64,000 bases of DNA from Haloarcula marina (GTDB lineage Archaea; Halobacteriota; Halobacteria; Halobacteriales; Haloarculaceae), in the NCBI RefSeq assembly GCF_024218775.1, contig NZ_CP100404.1, forward strand, positions 1,674,001 to 1,738,000. Reading direction: 5' to 3'. Under the pieces are notes generated by a model, which was not told where the DNA came from, searched no databases, and saw only the letters and a program-made list of their open reading frames with translations. A program made the translations under genes and the position numbers. The first letter of the stretch is position 1, and each line of letters starts with the position of its first letter. Below, one piece after another: positions 15,748-24,524 of the stretch.

Positions 15748-17577
15748 ATGTCTTCGAAACGTCGCCGCCACGTCGCCGTCCTCCTCGTCGGATACGTGCT
15801 CTACACGGCCGGGGTCCTCGTCGCCGCGCAGCACCCGCCGACGGGCTACGAGATCTCCATCTACACCGCCACCCCGATGCTGTTCTGGGTCGGGTCCGGC
15901 GTCGCCTTCCTCGCCGCCGTCCTCGTGGGTCTGACCGTGCCCGGCGGAACCGCCCGCCACCGCCTGTCGCTCCTCCTCGGGATGCTCGTCGGCATCAGCG
16001 TGGCCACGCTCCCGATGATTCGGGACTACTACTACTACGGTATCGGCGACGCCCTGAGCTACCTCGGTTGGACGCGGATGATAGCCGAAGGCGCGCTCAA
16101 TCCCGTGAACTTCCTGTATCCGGGTATCCACAGCACGGCCGTCGTCTTGACCTCGATGAGCGGCCTGCCGCCGCGGCGCACACTCCAGTTGGTCGTCCCG
16201 GTGTTCATCGCGCTGTACGTCCTGTTCACCGGCCTCTGTGTCGCGCGTATCGCCGGGCGGTCGAACGCGCTGGCCGTCGGCGTGTTCTTCGCGCTGCTGT
16301 TTTTGCCCATCAACAACATCCACACCTACATCTTCCCGTACCCGACGAGCGCGGCCATCTTCTTCACGCCGTTCGCGCTGTACCTCCTCTTCCGGTACGT
16401 CGGCGACGGTCAATCGCTGCTCACCGTCGCCGGGCGGCGCGTGGTGACGCCCGTCGGCCTGTTGCTGACGCTGGCGGGCATCACCGCCATCCTCCTGCAC
16501 CCGCAGTCGGGCGCGAACGTCCTGTTCATCGTCGCCGCCGGATTCGGATTGCAGGTGCTCGCGCACGCCTCGAGGCGCTACGGCCTCGCCAACCGCATCG
16601 CCGACCACCGCTCGCTCGCACCGCAGGCCATCGTCGTGGGTCTCTTTTTCGCAGTGTGGACGCCGCGGTTCGACCGCGCGACGGGGACCCTCCAGACGGT
16701 GGTCACGGGCCTGCTGTACGGGGCGAACCCCGCCGACGAAATCTCGCAGTCGGGGAGTTCGCTCTCGGCGCTCGGGAGCGGTCTCGACGAACTGTTCGTC
16801 AAGATTTTCCTCGTCAGCGCCGTCCTCTCTGTCGTCGCCGGGTTGGTGATGCTCGCGACGATGAGCGGCCGCCTCGACGACCGCTATCCCGACCGGAACG
16901 ACCTGTTGCGGTACGTCACGTTCGGGTTCATCCCGGTGTTCATGCTGTTCGGTATCTTCTTCATCACCAGCGTCACCCGTCAGCCGTTCCGCTACCTCGG
17001 GTTCATGATGGTGTTCGTCACCATCCTCGTCGCCGTCGCGGTCAGCGACGGCATCCCGGTCAGTTTCTCCCTCTCGGAGAAGAACTGGCAAGCCGCCGTC
17101 GCCGTCGTGTTGGTCCTCCTGATTGTGCCCCAGGCGCTCATCCTGCACCAGTCGCCGCACATGTACAAGGACTCCGACCACGTCCCAGAGACGTACATGG
17201 AGGGCCACGTCACCACCTTCGAACAGCGCGACCCGTCGGTGTGGTTCGCCGGGCCGCGCGGCGGGCCGCGGCGCTTCGTCGACGCCTACTACGGGACGAC
17301 CTACTCCGACTACACGCCCACCGGCGAACACTTCCCCGGCAAGGAGGAGAAGATACCGTTCCGGGTGTTCGGCAACAACGAGACGACCTTCTACTCGCAC
17401 TGTCGGTACGTGCCGCTGACCTCGCGGGACTACGAGAAGGAAATCGCGCTGTACGAAGGCTTCCGATACTCCGCCGAGGACTTCCGGTCGTTCAGACAGA
17501 ACCCGGACATCTACCGGGTCCAATCCAACGGCGACTACCGCCTGTACTTCGTCCGAGGTGAGGACTGCCTTCGATGA
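15748..17577 (+). CDS. Polytopic membrane protein, possible glycan polymerase/GT-C-like enzyme
   Basis: The 609-residue protein has about twelve or thirteen hydrophobic segments between residues 8 and ~470, followed by a soluble C-terminal part of ~135 residues rich in aromatic and charged residues. An acidic/aromatic extracytoplasmic loop (RDYYYYGIGDALSYLGWTR) follows the third segment. This recalls the catalytic first loop of GT-C and O-antigen-polymerase-like proteins, although no invariant motif proves it. It overlaps the flippase gene by four bases (ATGA), so the two are coupled. That is the classic pairing of a polymerase or lipid-linked glycosyltransferase with a Wzx flippase. I cannot assign the reaction. 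Confidence 0.6.
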   Translation: MSSKRRRHVAVLLVGYVLYTAGVLVAAQHPPTGYEISIYTATPMLFWVGSGVAFLAAVLVGLTVPGGTARHRLSLLLGMLVGISVATLPMIRDYYYYGIGDALSYLGWTRMIAEGALNPVNFLYPGIHSTAVVLTSMSGLPPRRTLQLVVPVFIALYVLFTGLCVARIAGRSNALAVGVFFALLFLPINNIHTYIFPYPTSAAIFFTPFALYLLFRYVGDGQSLLTVAGRRVVTPVGLLLTLAGITAILLHPQSGANVLFIVAAGFGLQVLAHASRRYGLANRIADHRSLAPQAIVVGLFFAVWTPRFDRATGTLQTVVTGLLYGANPADEISQSGSSLSALGSGLDELFVKIFLVSAVLSVVAGLVMLATMSGRLDDRYPDRNDLLRYVTFGFIPVFMLFGIFFITSVTRQPFRYLGFMMVFVTILVAVAVSDGIPVSFSLSEKNWQAAVAVVLVLLIVPQALILHQSPHMYKDSDHVPETYMEGHVTTFEQRDPSVWFAGPRGGPRRFVDAYYGTTYSDYTPTGEHFPGKEEKIPFRVFGNNETTFYSHCRYVPLTSRDYEKEIALYEGFRYSAEDFRSFRQNPDIYRVQSNGDYRLYFVRGEDCLR

Positions 17578-19046
17578 GCAGCATCAGCGAGCGCATCGCC
17601 ACCGGATTTAAGGCCTCGCTCGCCGCCCGCGCCGTCCACGCACTCGCCAACGGCGCGCTGCTCATCATCCTCACGCGGTACCTGCTCGACCCGGAGCAGT
17701 ACGGTCTGCTGTACTTCGCCATCTCCGTGGTCGGCGTCGCGGAACTGTTCGCGACGCTGGGCATCCCCAACGCCACCGCGCGGTACGTCAACGAGTACCT
17801 CGAACGCGACGACACGCAGGTCCGACACATCATCTGGTGGTCGCTGCTGATCATCTCGGGTATCGCGGTCACCGTCGCCGTCGTCATCACGGTTGTGAGC
17901 GAGCCGTTGGCGACACTCCTGGGGCGGCCGTCGGTCACGTCAGCCCTGTTCGTCGGCGGTCTCTACGTCCTCGGTCGGTCCCTGTCGGGCTACCTCAAGT
18001 CGGTCTTCCAGGCGTTCAACCGCGTCACCTACAGCGCCGCGCTGACGGCGGTCAACAGCGTGACGCGACTGGTCGCCGCGACGGGACTCGTCGTCCTGGG
18101 CTATGGTGTCACAGGGGCGATGGCTGGGTACGTCATCGGCTTCTTCACTGCCACTGTCGTCGGCCTCGTCCTGTTGTACACGCGCTTCTACCGCGACCTC
18201 CCGGCGACGGACGACCCGGAGTCCGGCCTCCGGCGGCGACTCATCGAATACAGCGTCCCGACGGCCGCGACCCGCGCGAGCGTCGTCGTCGACAGCAAGA
18301 TAGACACCGTCCTCGTCGGCATACTCGCGACGCCCGCCGCCGTCGGGTTCTACACGCTCGCGCGACAGATTGCCGACCTCTGCATCGTCCCCGCACAGTC
18401 GCTCGGGTTCACCATCTCACCGACGCTGGGCGAGCAGTCGGCGGCCGAGAACCGCGAGCGCGCGGGGGGAATCTACGACACGTCGCTCCGCAACGTCCTC
18501 CTGCTGTACGTTCCCGCGGCCGCCGGACTCGTCGTCGTCGCCCGCCCCACGGTCCGGTACGTCGTCGGCCCGGACTACCTCGGCGCGGTCCCGCTCATCC
18601 AGTTATACGCGCTGTTCGTGGTGGTCCGCGCGGTCCACAAGATTACCGGGTCGGCCCTCGACTACCTCGGTCTGGCCCGGGTGCGGGCCATCGCCCGCGG
18701 GGCCAGCGCCGTCGGCAACCTCGGCCTGAACGTCCTGCTCATCCCGCCGCTGGGCGCACTGGGGGCCGGTATCGCGACGGTCATCACGTACACTGCGTAC
18801 ACGTTCGTCAACGTCTACTACATCCACCGCGAGTTGCCCTTTGACGCCCACGGCGTCGTGAACCACCTCGCGCGCGTCTCGGCCATCGCCCTCGTCATGG
18901 GCGGCGTCGTGTTCACGCTCCTCCCCAGAGTCGACGGCCTGCTCACGCTCTCGGCCGCGATTCTGGTCGGGGGCGTCGTCTGGGCGGCGTTGGCCGTCGC
19001 CAGCGGAATGTTGAAACCCCGCGTCGTCCTGTCGTTCATCTCGTAA
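17574..19046 (+). CDS. Wzx-type flippase, polysaccharide biosynthesis protein (MVF/MATE superfamily)
   Basis: A 490-residue membrane protein with 12-14 transmembrane helices and the family pattern of oligosaccharide flippases: RYLLDPEQYGLLYFAISVVG near residue 40, LGIPNATARYVNEY, and paired helices with Gly/Pro-rich loops to the end. It would move the lipid-linked oligosaccharide across the cytoplasmic membrane for polymerisation, transfer to S-layer protein or secretion. Its start overlaps the preceding membrane-protein gene, which fits joint action. There is no sign of truncation. Confidence 0.85.
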   Translation: MSSISERIATGFKASLAARAVHALANGALLIILTRYLLDPEQYGLLYFAISVVGVAELFATLGIPNATARYVNEYLERDDTQVRHIIWWSLLIISGIAVTVAVVITVVSEPLATLLGRPSVTSALFVGGLYVLGRSLSGYLKSVFQAFNRVTYSAALTAVNSVTRLVAATGLVVLGYGVTGAMAGYVIGFFTATVVGLVLLYTRFYRDLPATDDPESGLRRRLIEYSVPTAATRASVVVDSKIDTVLVGILATPAAVGFYTLARQIADLCIVPAQSLGFTISPTLGEQSAAENRERAGGIYDTSLRNVLLLYVPAAAGLVVVARPTVRYVVGPDYLGAVPLIQLYALFVVVRAVHKITGSALDYLGLARVRAIARGASAVGNLGLNVLLIPPLGALGAGIATVITYTAYTFVNVYYIHRELPFDAHGVVNHLARVSAIALVMGGVVFTLLPRVDGLLTLSAAILVGGVVWAALAVASGMLKPRVVLSFIS

Positions 19047-19055
19047 CAAGGAGTC

Positions 19056-19061
19056 CATAAC
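19056..19061 (+). promoter_or_regulatory. CATAAC promoter element
   Basis: CATAACTAC lies 34 nt before the ATG at 19090, the TATA-box position of a leaderless transcript, just after the flippase stop codon. Confidence 0.5.
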
Positions 19062-19089
19062 TACGCCCGTCGTTCAGGTACGCATCGCT

Positions 19090-19947
19090 ATGCCTTCGGT
19101 CGCGTTCATGGGAAGCCATCCCCTCGGCGAACGGTGCCTCGAACTGCTCACGGACCACGACGACTTCGACGTGGAACTCGTCGTCACCTACGGTCCCGAC
19201 GAGGACACGTGGTGGGACGGGTGCCTGTACGACCTCGCGTCTGACCTCGGTCACGCCGTCGTCACGCGCGAGGACGAACGGCGAGTACTCGACCACGACA
19301 TCGACTACCTCGTCAGCGTCTACTACCCCAACATCCTCGGCGAGGAACTGCTGTCCCACCCGAACGTCGCCCCGCTGAACCTCCATCAGGCCGAACTCCC
19401 GCGCTACCGGGGGAGCAACGTCTTCAGTCACGCCATCCTGAACGCCCGCGGCGACGACCACTGGAAGTACGGGACGACGTTCCACATCATGGCCCCCGAA
19501 GTCGACGCCGGGGACATCCTCGCCCGGAGTTTCGTCCCGATTCGGGAGACGGATACCGCCCGCACACTGTACGACCGCGTCACCGAGGCGTCCGTCGAGA
19601 TGTTCCGCGAACAGTTGCCGACCCTCGTCGACGGCGACGTTCACAGCCTCGCGACTCCGCAGGACGCCTACGACGGCGAGCGCTACTTCTACACCAAAGC
19701 CAGCCTCGACGGCGCGAAGGAGATTCCCCCCGAGCGACTGGCGGCCGACGACGAACAGACGCAACTGGAGGTGTACGACAAGATTCGCGCCCTCGACTTC
19801 CCGCCGTTCCAACCGGCCTACACCACCCTCGCCGGTCGACGCATCAACCTCACGGCCACCTCCTACACCGACCTGTTCGAGTCGTCGTCGGTCCCCGAGT
19901 TCGACGTCGAGGAGACCGTGTCGGCGTCGGCCCCGGCACAGGACTGA
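19090..19947 (+). CDS. Sugar N-formyltransferase (methionyl-tRNA formyltransferase-like)
   Basis: The 285-residue protein has the intact formyltransferase site. LNLHQAELPRYRGSN supplies Asn97 and His99, and EVDAGDIL supplies the Asp of the N-H-D triad. It lacks the tRNA-binding C-terminal domain of methionyl-tRNA formyltransferase, and archaea do not formylate initiator tRNA. A nucleotide-linked amino sugar is therefore the likely acceptor and 10-formyl-tetrahydrofolate the donor, as in the bacterial VioF/QdtF group. It has its own CATAAC promoter and sits between the flippase and a convergent AI-2E-family gene. The aminotransferases of the locus could supply the amino sugar. Confidence 0.8.
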   Translation: MPSVAFMGSHPLGERCLELLTDHDDFDVELVVTYGPDEDTWWDGCLYDLASDLGHAVVTREDERRVLDHDIDYLVSVYYPNILGEELLSHPNVAPLNLHQAELPRYRGSNVFSHAILNARGDDHWKYGTTFHIMAPEVDAGDILARSFVPIRETDTARTLYDRVTEASVEMFREQLPTLVDGDVHSLATPQDAYDGERYFYTKASLDGAKEIPPERLAADDEQTQLEVYDKIRALDFPPFQPAYTTLAGRRINLTATSYTDLFESSSVPEFDVEETVSASAPAQD

Positions 19948-20016
19948 GCGGTTCGCGAAGCCTGTTCTCTGTCCGGAGGTCCGCGGTCGACCACCGACGC
20001 CGCCGGACCGTCGTCC

Positions 20017-21345
20017 TCACTCGTCCGTAACCGGTCGGTCGGTCGCATCGGGCCTCGTGGGCGGTCGGTCCACCGCCGTCCCCGATGCCTCTGCGTCTGA
20101 ACTCTCTGACGGAAGCGCTTGCTCGGACGCCCGTGACTGTCCTGCGTGGCCGTCCGGCCGGTCACCTGATTCCCGGTCCGGTTCCGGCGCGTTCAGAAGC
20201 CACGGCACGAGAATCCGGCCGAACTCGAACGTCGCGACGAACAAGAGCGGTGCCAAGAAGATACCGAACCATCCGAAGAGGAGCGGGCCGACGGTGTACG
20301 CGAGCATCACCGCGCCGACGTGCAGCGTCCGACCGCTGACGTAGGGACGGAGCAACTGGTCGGGAATGTAGTCCACGATGACGATGGAGACGCCGAAGAA
20401 CACGACTGGAAACCAGAGCGTTTCCGGGTCGAACCACAGCGCCCGTCCGAGGAGATACGCGCCGACCGGCCACGTGACGAGTTTGATACCGACGACCGGA
20501 ACGAGGCTCGCCGCGCCGACGAGGAGGCCCAGAAACGCCGCTTCCGGGATTCTGGTCGTCGCCGGTGCGAAGGCGTTGAGCAGCGTGTACGTCGTGGCGG
20601 CGAGCATCCCGGTGAGGAGCGCGTTCAGGATGTTTCCGAAGTAGACGTTGTGGAGGTCTCTGTCGACCGTTTCGAAGTAGGATTCCAGGGGGCTCCCCTC
20701 CTCGACGAACGTGGTTCGAGCCCACCGAGCGATTCGGTAGTCGTCTTTGAGCAGGTAGAAGACGATGATGAGGACGATAAAGGCGTGAATGCCGACGTTG
20801 ACGGCGACGCTGACCCACCCGAGTATCGACCCCACGATGTTCCCCGTGAAGGTTCCGATATCGACCTCAGCGAGCCTGCTCGGGTCTCTGAGGACCTCCT
20901 CGACGAAGACGCCCAGTTGGCTCAGTAACGCGGTGAGGTCGAGATACGGCTGGATGAACGCCTCCACGTTATCGAGGATGTCCGACTCGATGAGGTCGTT
21001 CAACGAAGCGATCAGGATGGCGAACGCCCACCCCACGACGAACAGCAACGGCAACGCGACTGCGGTGAGCGTGAGGGCGACGGCCACCGTCCGTGACTCG
21101 AATCGTGGCTCGAAGCGACGCAACACCGGACGCGTCACGTAGTAGACGAACAGCCCCATAACCACGGTCCCGACGTATCGCCAGCCTACGTAGAGGAGTC
21201 CGGCGACGAGGACGAGCATGACGAACCAGAGCGCCGCGCGTCCGCGCTCGACCGCGGGCCACTCGACGGCCACACTGATTCGCCTGAAGCCGTCCGTCTC
21301 GGGGGACTCGGGCGCCGACGGGTCGGTACTGGGGTCTTCGGCCAT
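20017..21345 (-). CDS. AI-2E/PerM family membrane transporter
   Basis: The ATG at 21345 gives MAEDPSTDPS and a 442-residue protein; in-frame codons upstream to 21504 look non-coding. After an acidic N-terminus come about seven or eight transmembrane helices with the family pattern: FVYYVTRPVLRRFEPRF, a long periplasmic-side segment, FYLLKDDYRIARW and a C-terminal GILVGAASLVPVVG-like reentrant region. PF01594 members have been linked to export of autoinducer-2 or to Na+/H+ exchange; the archaeal substrate is unknown. The C-terminal ~60 residues are polar, Glu/Asp/Ser-rich and probably disordered. It marks the end of the first plus-strand glycan block. Confidence 0.8.
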   Translation of the reverse strand: MAEDPSTDPSAPESPETDGFRRISVAVEWPAVERGRAALWFVMLVLVAGLLYVGWRYVGTVVMGLFVYYVTRPVLRRFEPRFESRTVAVALTLTAVALPLLFVVGWAFAILIASLNDLIESDILDNVEAFIQPYLDLTALLSQLGVFVEEVLRDPSRLAEVDIGTFTGNIVGSILGWVSVAVNVGIHAFIVLIIVFYLLKDDYRIARWARTTFVEEGSPLESYFETVDRDLHNVYFGNILNALLTGMLAATTYTLLNAFAPATTRIPEAAFLGLLVGAASLVPVVGIKLVTWPVGAYLLGRALWFDPETLWFPVVFFGVSIVIVDYIPDQLLRPYVSGRTLHVGAVMLAYTVGPLLFGWFGIFLAPLLFVATFEFGRILVPWLLNAPEPDRESGDRPDGHAGQSRASEQALPSESSDAEASGTAVDRPPTRPDATDRPVTDE

Positions 21346-21979
21346 AGGGATAGACTGCCTCTGTGACGTGTTATCGAACGTACAGGTAATAGAACGTGAG
21401 GTCTTCAGATAGCTCTTTCTCGTGTGTGAGGTGTCCGGGAGTCGACGCGTTCGGCCACGCGTCGACGCGTGGTCGGGCCACGACCCACCGATTACGCGAG
21501 ACACCGTTTCTCAAACATATCGTCCGCAGAGCGAGTACCACACTCTGCTGTCGCGCCGAGTGGTACGTCTCACACCGGTGGGTTCCGCCGTGTAGCGGAA
21601 CGCCGCCGAACCGGGGACGGGGACCGCTCAAATTATCAACACACTCATATTTTTTACGCTCTCGGAGCGTCATGTGTTCCATGCGACTAGTTTCAGCGTC
21701 GGCACCCCCATGGAGAGAAGAGGGGGCTCACGAGTCACTCGGTGAGCGGCGTCTCGACTACGCCGTCTTCGACGAGGCGGACAGCGAGGGAGTCGAACTC
21801 GGCAGAGTCGAGGTCGTCGAGGCACAGGTATCCGGCGTCTCGGCGAGGAGACCGCTGGTCTGTGGGTCGGGCGCTGGGGCCGCAGGCCACTGGGACGCGG
21901 AGGGAGGGCAGCCCAGACGCACGCCGACAGCGTGGTGCCACGACGAGGAAACCGGTATTTGGGGCCTAGAGAGACGACC
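21346..21979. other. 634-bp divergent intergenic region
   Basis: No gene is supported here; open frames have poor codon bias. A minus-strand stretch (about 21735-21840) reads with good third-position bias and could be the remains of a gene end. The region holds strong palindromes near 21439-21470 and an inverted repeat GCAGAG/CTCTGC near 21520-21542. A TATTTGG box near 21956 would serve the GTG start at 21980. Confidence 0.5.
21439..21470. promoter_or_regulatory. Nested palindromes (possible operator)
   Basis: GTCGACGCG at 21439-21447 is repeated inverted at 21456-21464, and the 18 bp at 21453-21470 (CCACGCGTCGACGCGTGG) form a perfect palindrome. The site lies between divergently transcribed genes. 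Confidence 0.45.
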
Positions 21980-23314
21980 GTGACTGATTCGTACTACCTT
22001 ATCAGCGACCTCCACATCGGGGGCGACGAGCAACTGGGACACGTCGATTTCCTGGAGGAGTTGCTGTCGTTCCTCCGGATGCTCGAAACGACCGATGAGG
22101 ACGCCGAGTTGATAATCAACGGTGACGCGTTCGGTCTGTGGGAGTTCACCGACCTCGACGGACTCGACAAGTTCGACGCGCTCGTCGACCGGTATCCGGA
22201 ACTGTTCGAGCAGTTGAGAGCGACGGGCGGTCAGGTCCCGATCACGCTGATACCCGGAAATCACGACTACGAACTCGCGGCATATTCCGAGTACGTCGAC
22301 CGTTTGGCCGAGTTCAACGTCACGCTTCGACAGGAAATCTCGATCACACGGGACGTCGGTGACTACGTCGTCTACATCGAGCACGGGATGCAGCGCGACT
22401 CCAACAACCAGATTCCGGATTTCGGGAACCCGTACGCGAACCCACCGGGATACTTCGTCAACAGACAGATAACGAGTCGCGCCGGTCGCCTCTCCGGTCG
22501 CGGGAAGTTCAACTGGCTCAAGGATATCCAGGCGGTGACGCCGATGACCCAGATTCCGGCGTGGATGGTGTCCAACTACTTCTATCGTGAGATGAGTCCG
22601 TGGCTCAGATACGTCTCCGCGCCGTTTCTATTCCTGTTCAACATCGGATTCCTCTACATCCTGGCGTTCGGACTCGATGCGGTCGGCCTCTGGTCGCTGC
22701 CGATGGACCTCGTCGAACGCTTCCTCGAACTGTTCGGCCCCGTCGGGATGCTGGTCGACCTGCTGTTGACTGCGAACCTCGCTATCACCGTGGTACTGAT
22801 ACTCGTCGCTATACCGCTGTACGTTCTCGGCAGAGACGTTCGGAAGACGCTCTGGCGGTTCGGTATCGACCGACCGGAGGACCGGAGTTCGACGGGAGAG
22901 ACCTATCTCGACGGTGCGAGAGCCGTGTTCGCGTCCGACCCGGAAATCGCCGTGTTCGTCTACGGGCACACTCACCGACCCTCGGTCACCGAAGTGGCCG
23001 ACAGGGTCGTCGTCAACACGGGAACGTGGCTGAAGCGACTCCGGCGGGTCGAACCGGTATTCGGCGTCCTGCCGCCGGTCTTTTACTCGTGGTACCAACT
23101 CAACTACGTCCGCGTCTCTGCGACCGAGGACGGCGGCGTCGCCGTCGACTACGAAGTCGTGGAGAAGCCAGCGCCGAACGAGGAGACGTGGTTCCAGCGC
23201 CTCGTCACGAGAGCACCGAAGCGGGAGGACCAGATTCCGTCCCGAACCGTCGTCCGACCCACGAGTGACCCGGTGCCAGCGGCCGTAGGAGGGTCCGACC
23301 AAGAGAGCGGGTGA
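21980..23314 (+). CDS. Membrane-inserted calcineurin-like metallophosphoesterase
   Basis: I choose the GTG at 21980, which opens directly on TDSYYLISDLHIGG and lies ~26 nt after a TATTTGG box; a GTG at 21932 is possible. The 444-residue protein has the metallophosphoesterase motifs DLH (Asp10, His12), NGDAFGLW, GNHDYE near residue 93, an EHG near 135, and the final GHTH near 328. Between the last two lies an insertion with two long hydrophobic hairpins (about residues 211-235 and 253-284). The enzyme is therefore membrane-bound with its metal site in the cytoplasm. Relatives include UDP-2,3-diacylglucosamine hydrolases and phosphodiesterases; the substrate here is unknown, perhaps a lipid or nucleotide-sugar pyrophosphate. 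Confidence 0.75.
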   Translation: MTDSYYLISDLHIGGDEQLGHVDFLEELLSFLRMLETTDEDAELIINGDAFGLWEFTDLDGLDKFDALVDRYPELFEQLRATGGQVPITLIPGNHDYELAAYSEYVDRLAEFNVTLRQEISITRDVGDYVVYIEHGMQRDSNNQIPDFGNPYANPPGYFVNRQITSRAGRLSGRGKFNWLKDIQAVTPMTQIPAWMVSNYFYREMSPWLRYVSAPFLFLFNIGFLYILAFGLDAVGLWSLPMDLVERFLELFGPVGMLVDLLLTANLAITVVLILVAIPLYVLGRDVRKTLWRFGIDRPEDRSSTGETYLDGARAVFASDPEIAVFVYGHTHRPSVTEVADRVVVNTGTWLKRLRRVEPVFGVLPPVFYSWYQLNYVRVSATEDGGVAVDYEVVEKPAPNEETWFQRLVTRAPKREDQIPSRTVVRPTSDPVPAAVGGSDQESG

Positions 23315-23510
23315 CTGATTGGGGGCCAGCAGTCGCTATGACTCTCTGGATGACCGTCGCGAATCCGTTCATCATCGCGGAACCCCTCTCACTGCGCGTC
23401 CTTTTCGTGCGCTCGGCCTCGACGATTCCCCCTGACTCGTGAGTTCCGCCCCGCGACGCTATCGACGGCGTAACCACCGGGGTCTGGGGGGACCCCCGCC
23501 GAGAACGGGA

Positions 23511-24524
23511 CTAGTCGTCGCCGTACTGCCCGACGAGCGCCGGTTCGTCCATCGAGACGACGATGTCTTCTCGCGCGGAGCGCTCGGCGTGTTCGAGCGT
23601 CTCGATGGCGCGCGCACCGACGGTCCCGCTCGCGGGCGGGTCTTCGCCGCTTTTCGAGGCATCGGCGAACGACTCGACTTCGAGCTTCAGGGGTTCTTGC
23701 TCGTCGGTGACGTGAACCATCGAGCCGTCGTTGCGCGAATTGAGGCCGCCGTCGGGGTCAGAGAACACCTCGGCGTCGAACACTTCGAGCTTCGTGTTCT
23801 CGAGGTAGTCGATGTACGCCGAGCGGTTCGACCCGACGACGATGAGGTCCCTGGTCTTATCGAAGACGGGGACCTGCCACGAGGAGTTGATGACGCCGGT
23901 GGCCTTCCCGTAGCCGAGCGTCAGCGTCGACGTCTCGACGATGTCCTCTCTGACGAAGGAGTCGAACCGGCCGTGGATGGTGTCGGGGCGACGGTCCAGG
24001 AGGTAGTCGTAGATGTCTACGTCGTGGACCGCGAGCGAGTAGAGGACGCCCGTGGTCCGCCGCGGGACGCGGAAGGAGAAGCGCCGGGTCTGGAGGTACT
24101 TGATGCGGCCGAGTTCGCCGCGGTCGATACGGCGCTTCAAGGCCCGCAGGGCGGGGTGGTAGCGGAAGATGTGACCCACGCCGAGCGAACAGTCCTGCTC
24201 GTCGGCGGTTTCGACGAGGTCCCATGCATCCGTCGAGTTCAGCGCCAGCGGTTTCTCGATGAGGAGGTCCGTGCCCTGCCCGAGCAACGTCTTCCCGATG
24301 TCGAGGTGGGTGGTCGACGGCGTCGCCACCGTCGCGGCGTCCACGTCCAACTCGTCAATACTGGTCACGTACGGCACGTCGTAGGAATCCGCGAGCGACT
24401 GGACGCGCTGTTCGTCCGTATCGCAGATGACCACCTCGTCGAAGTGACCCTCGTCTTGCAGTTCGCGGGCGACTCGGACGTGGTTCTTCCCCCAGTATCC
24501 GGTCCCGACGACGCCGTACCTCAT
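23511..24524 (-). CDS. Gfo/Idh/MocA-family sugar oxidoreductase
   Basis: A 337-residue protein with the N-terminal NAD(P) fold MRYGVVGTGYWGKNHVR (GxGxxG), the LLIEKPLA catalytic EKP motif near residue 95, and the VHDVDIYDYLL segment carrying the active-site His. In glycan loci such enzymes oxidise or reduce C3 (WbpB/WlbA type) or C4 of NDP-sugars so that an aminotransferase can install an amine. The start overlaps the end of the aminotransferase gene by four bases, so the pair is translated together and probably carries out sequential oxidation and transamination. Confidence 0.8.
   Translation of the reverse strand: MRYGVVGTGYWGKNHVRVARELQDEGHFDEVVICDTDEQRVQSLADSYDVPYVTSIDELDVDAATVATPSTTHLDIGKTLLGQGTDLLIEKPLALNSTDAWDLVETADEQDCSLGVGHIFRYHPALRALKRRIDRGELGRIKYLQTRRFSFRVPRRTTGVLYSLAVHDVDIYDYLLDRRPDTIHGRFDSFVREDIVETSTLTLGYGKATGVINSSWQVPVFDKTRDLIVVGSNRSAYIDYLENTKLEVFDAEVFSDPDGGLNSRNDGSMVHVTDEQEPLKLEVESFADASKSGEDPPASGTVGARAIETLEHAERSAREDIVVSMDEPALVGQYGDD

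Noticed and set aside
15538-17523. 661-codon minus-strand frame over the membrane protein
   Set aside because: It is a shadow frame caused by GC3 bias; the opposite strand encodes a clear polytopic protein coupled to the flippase.
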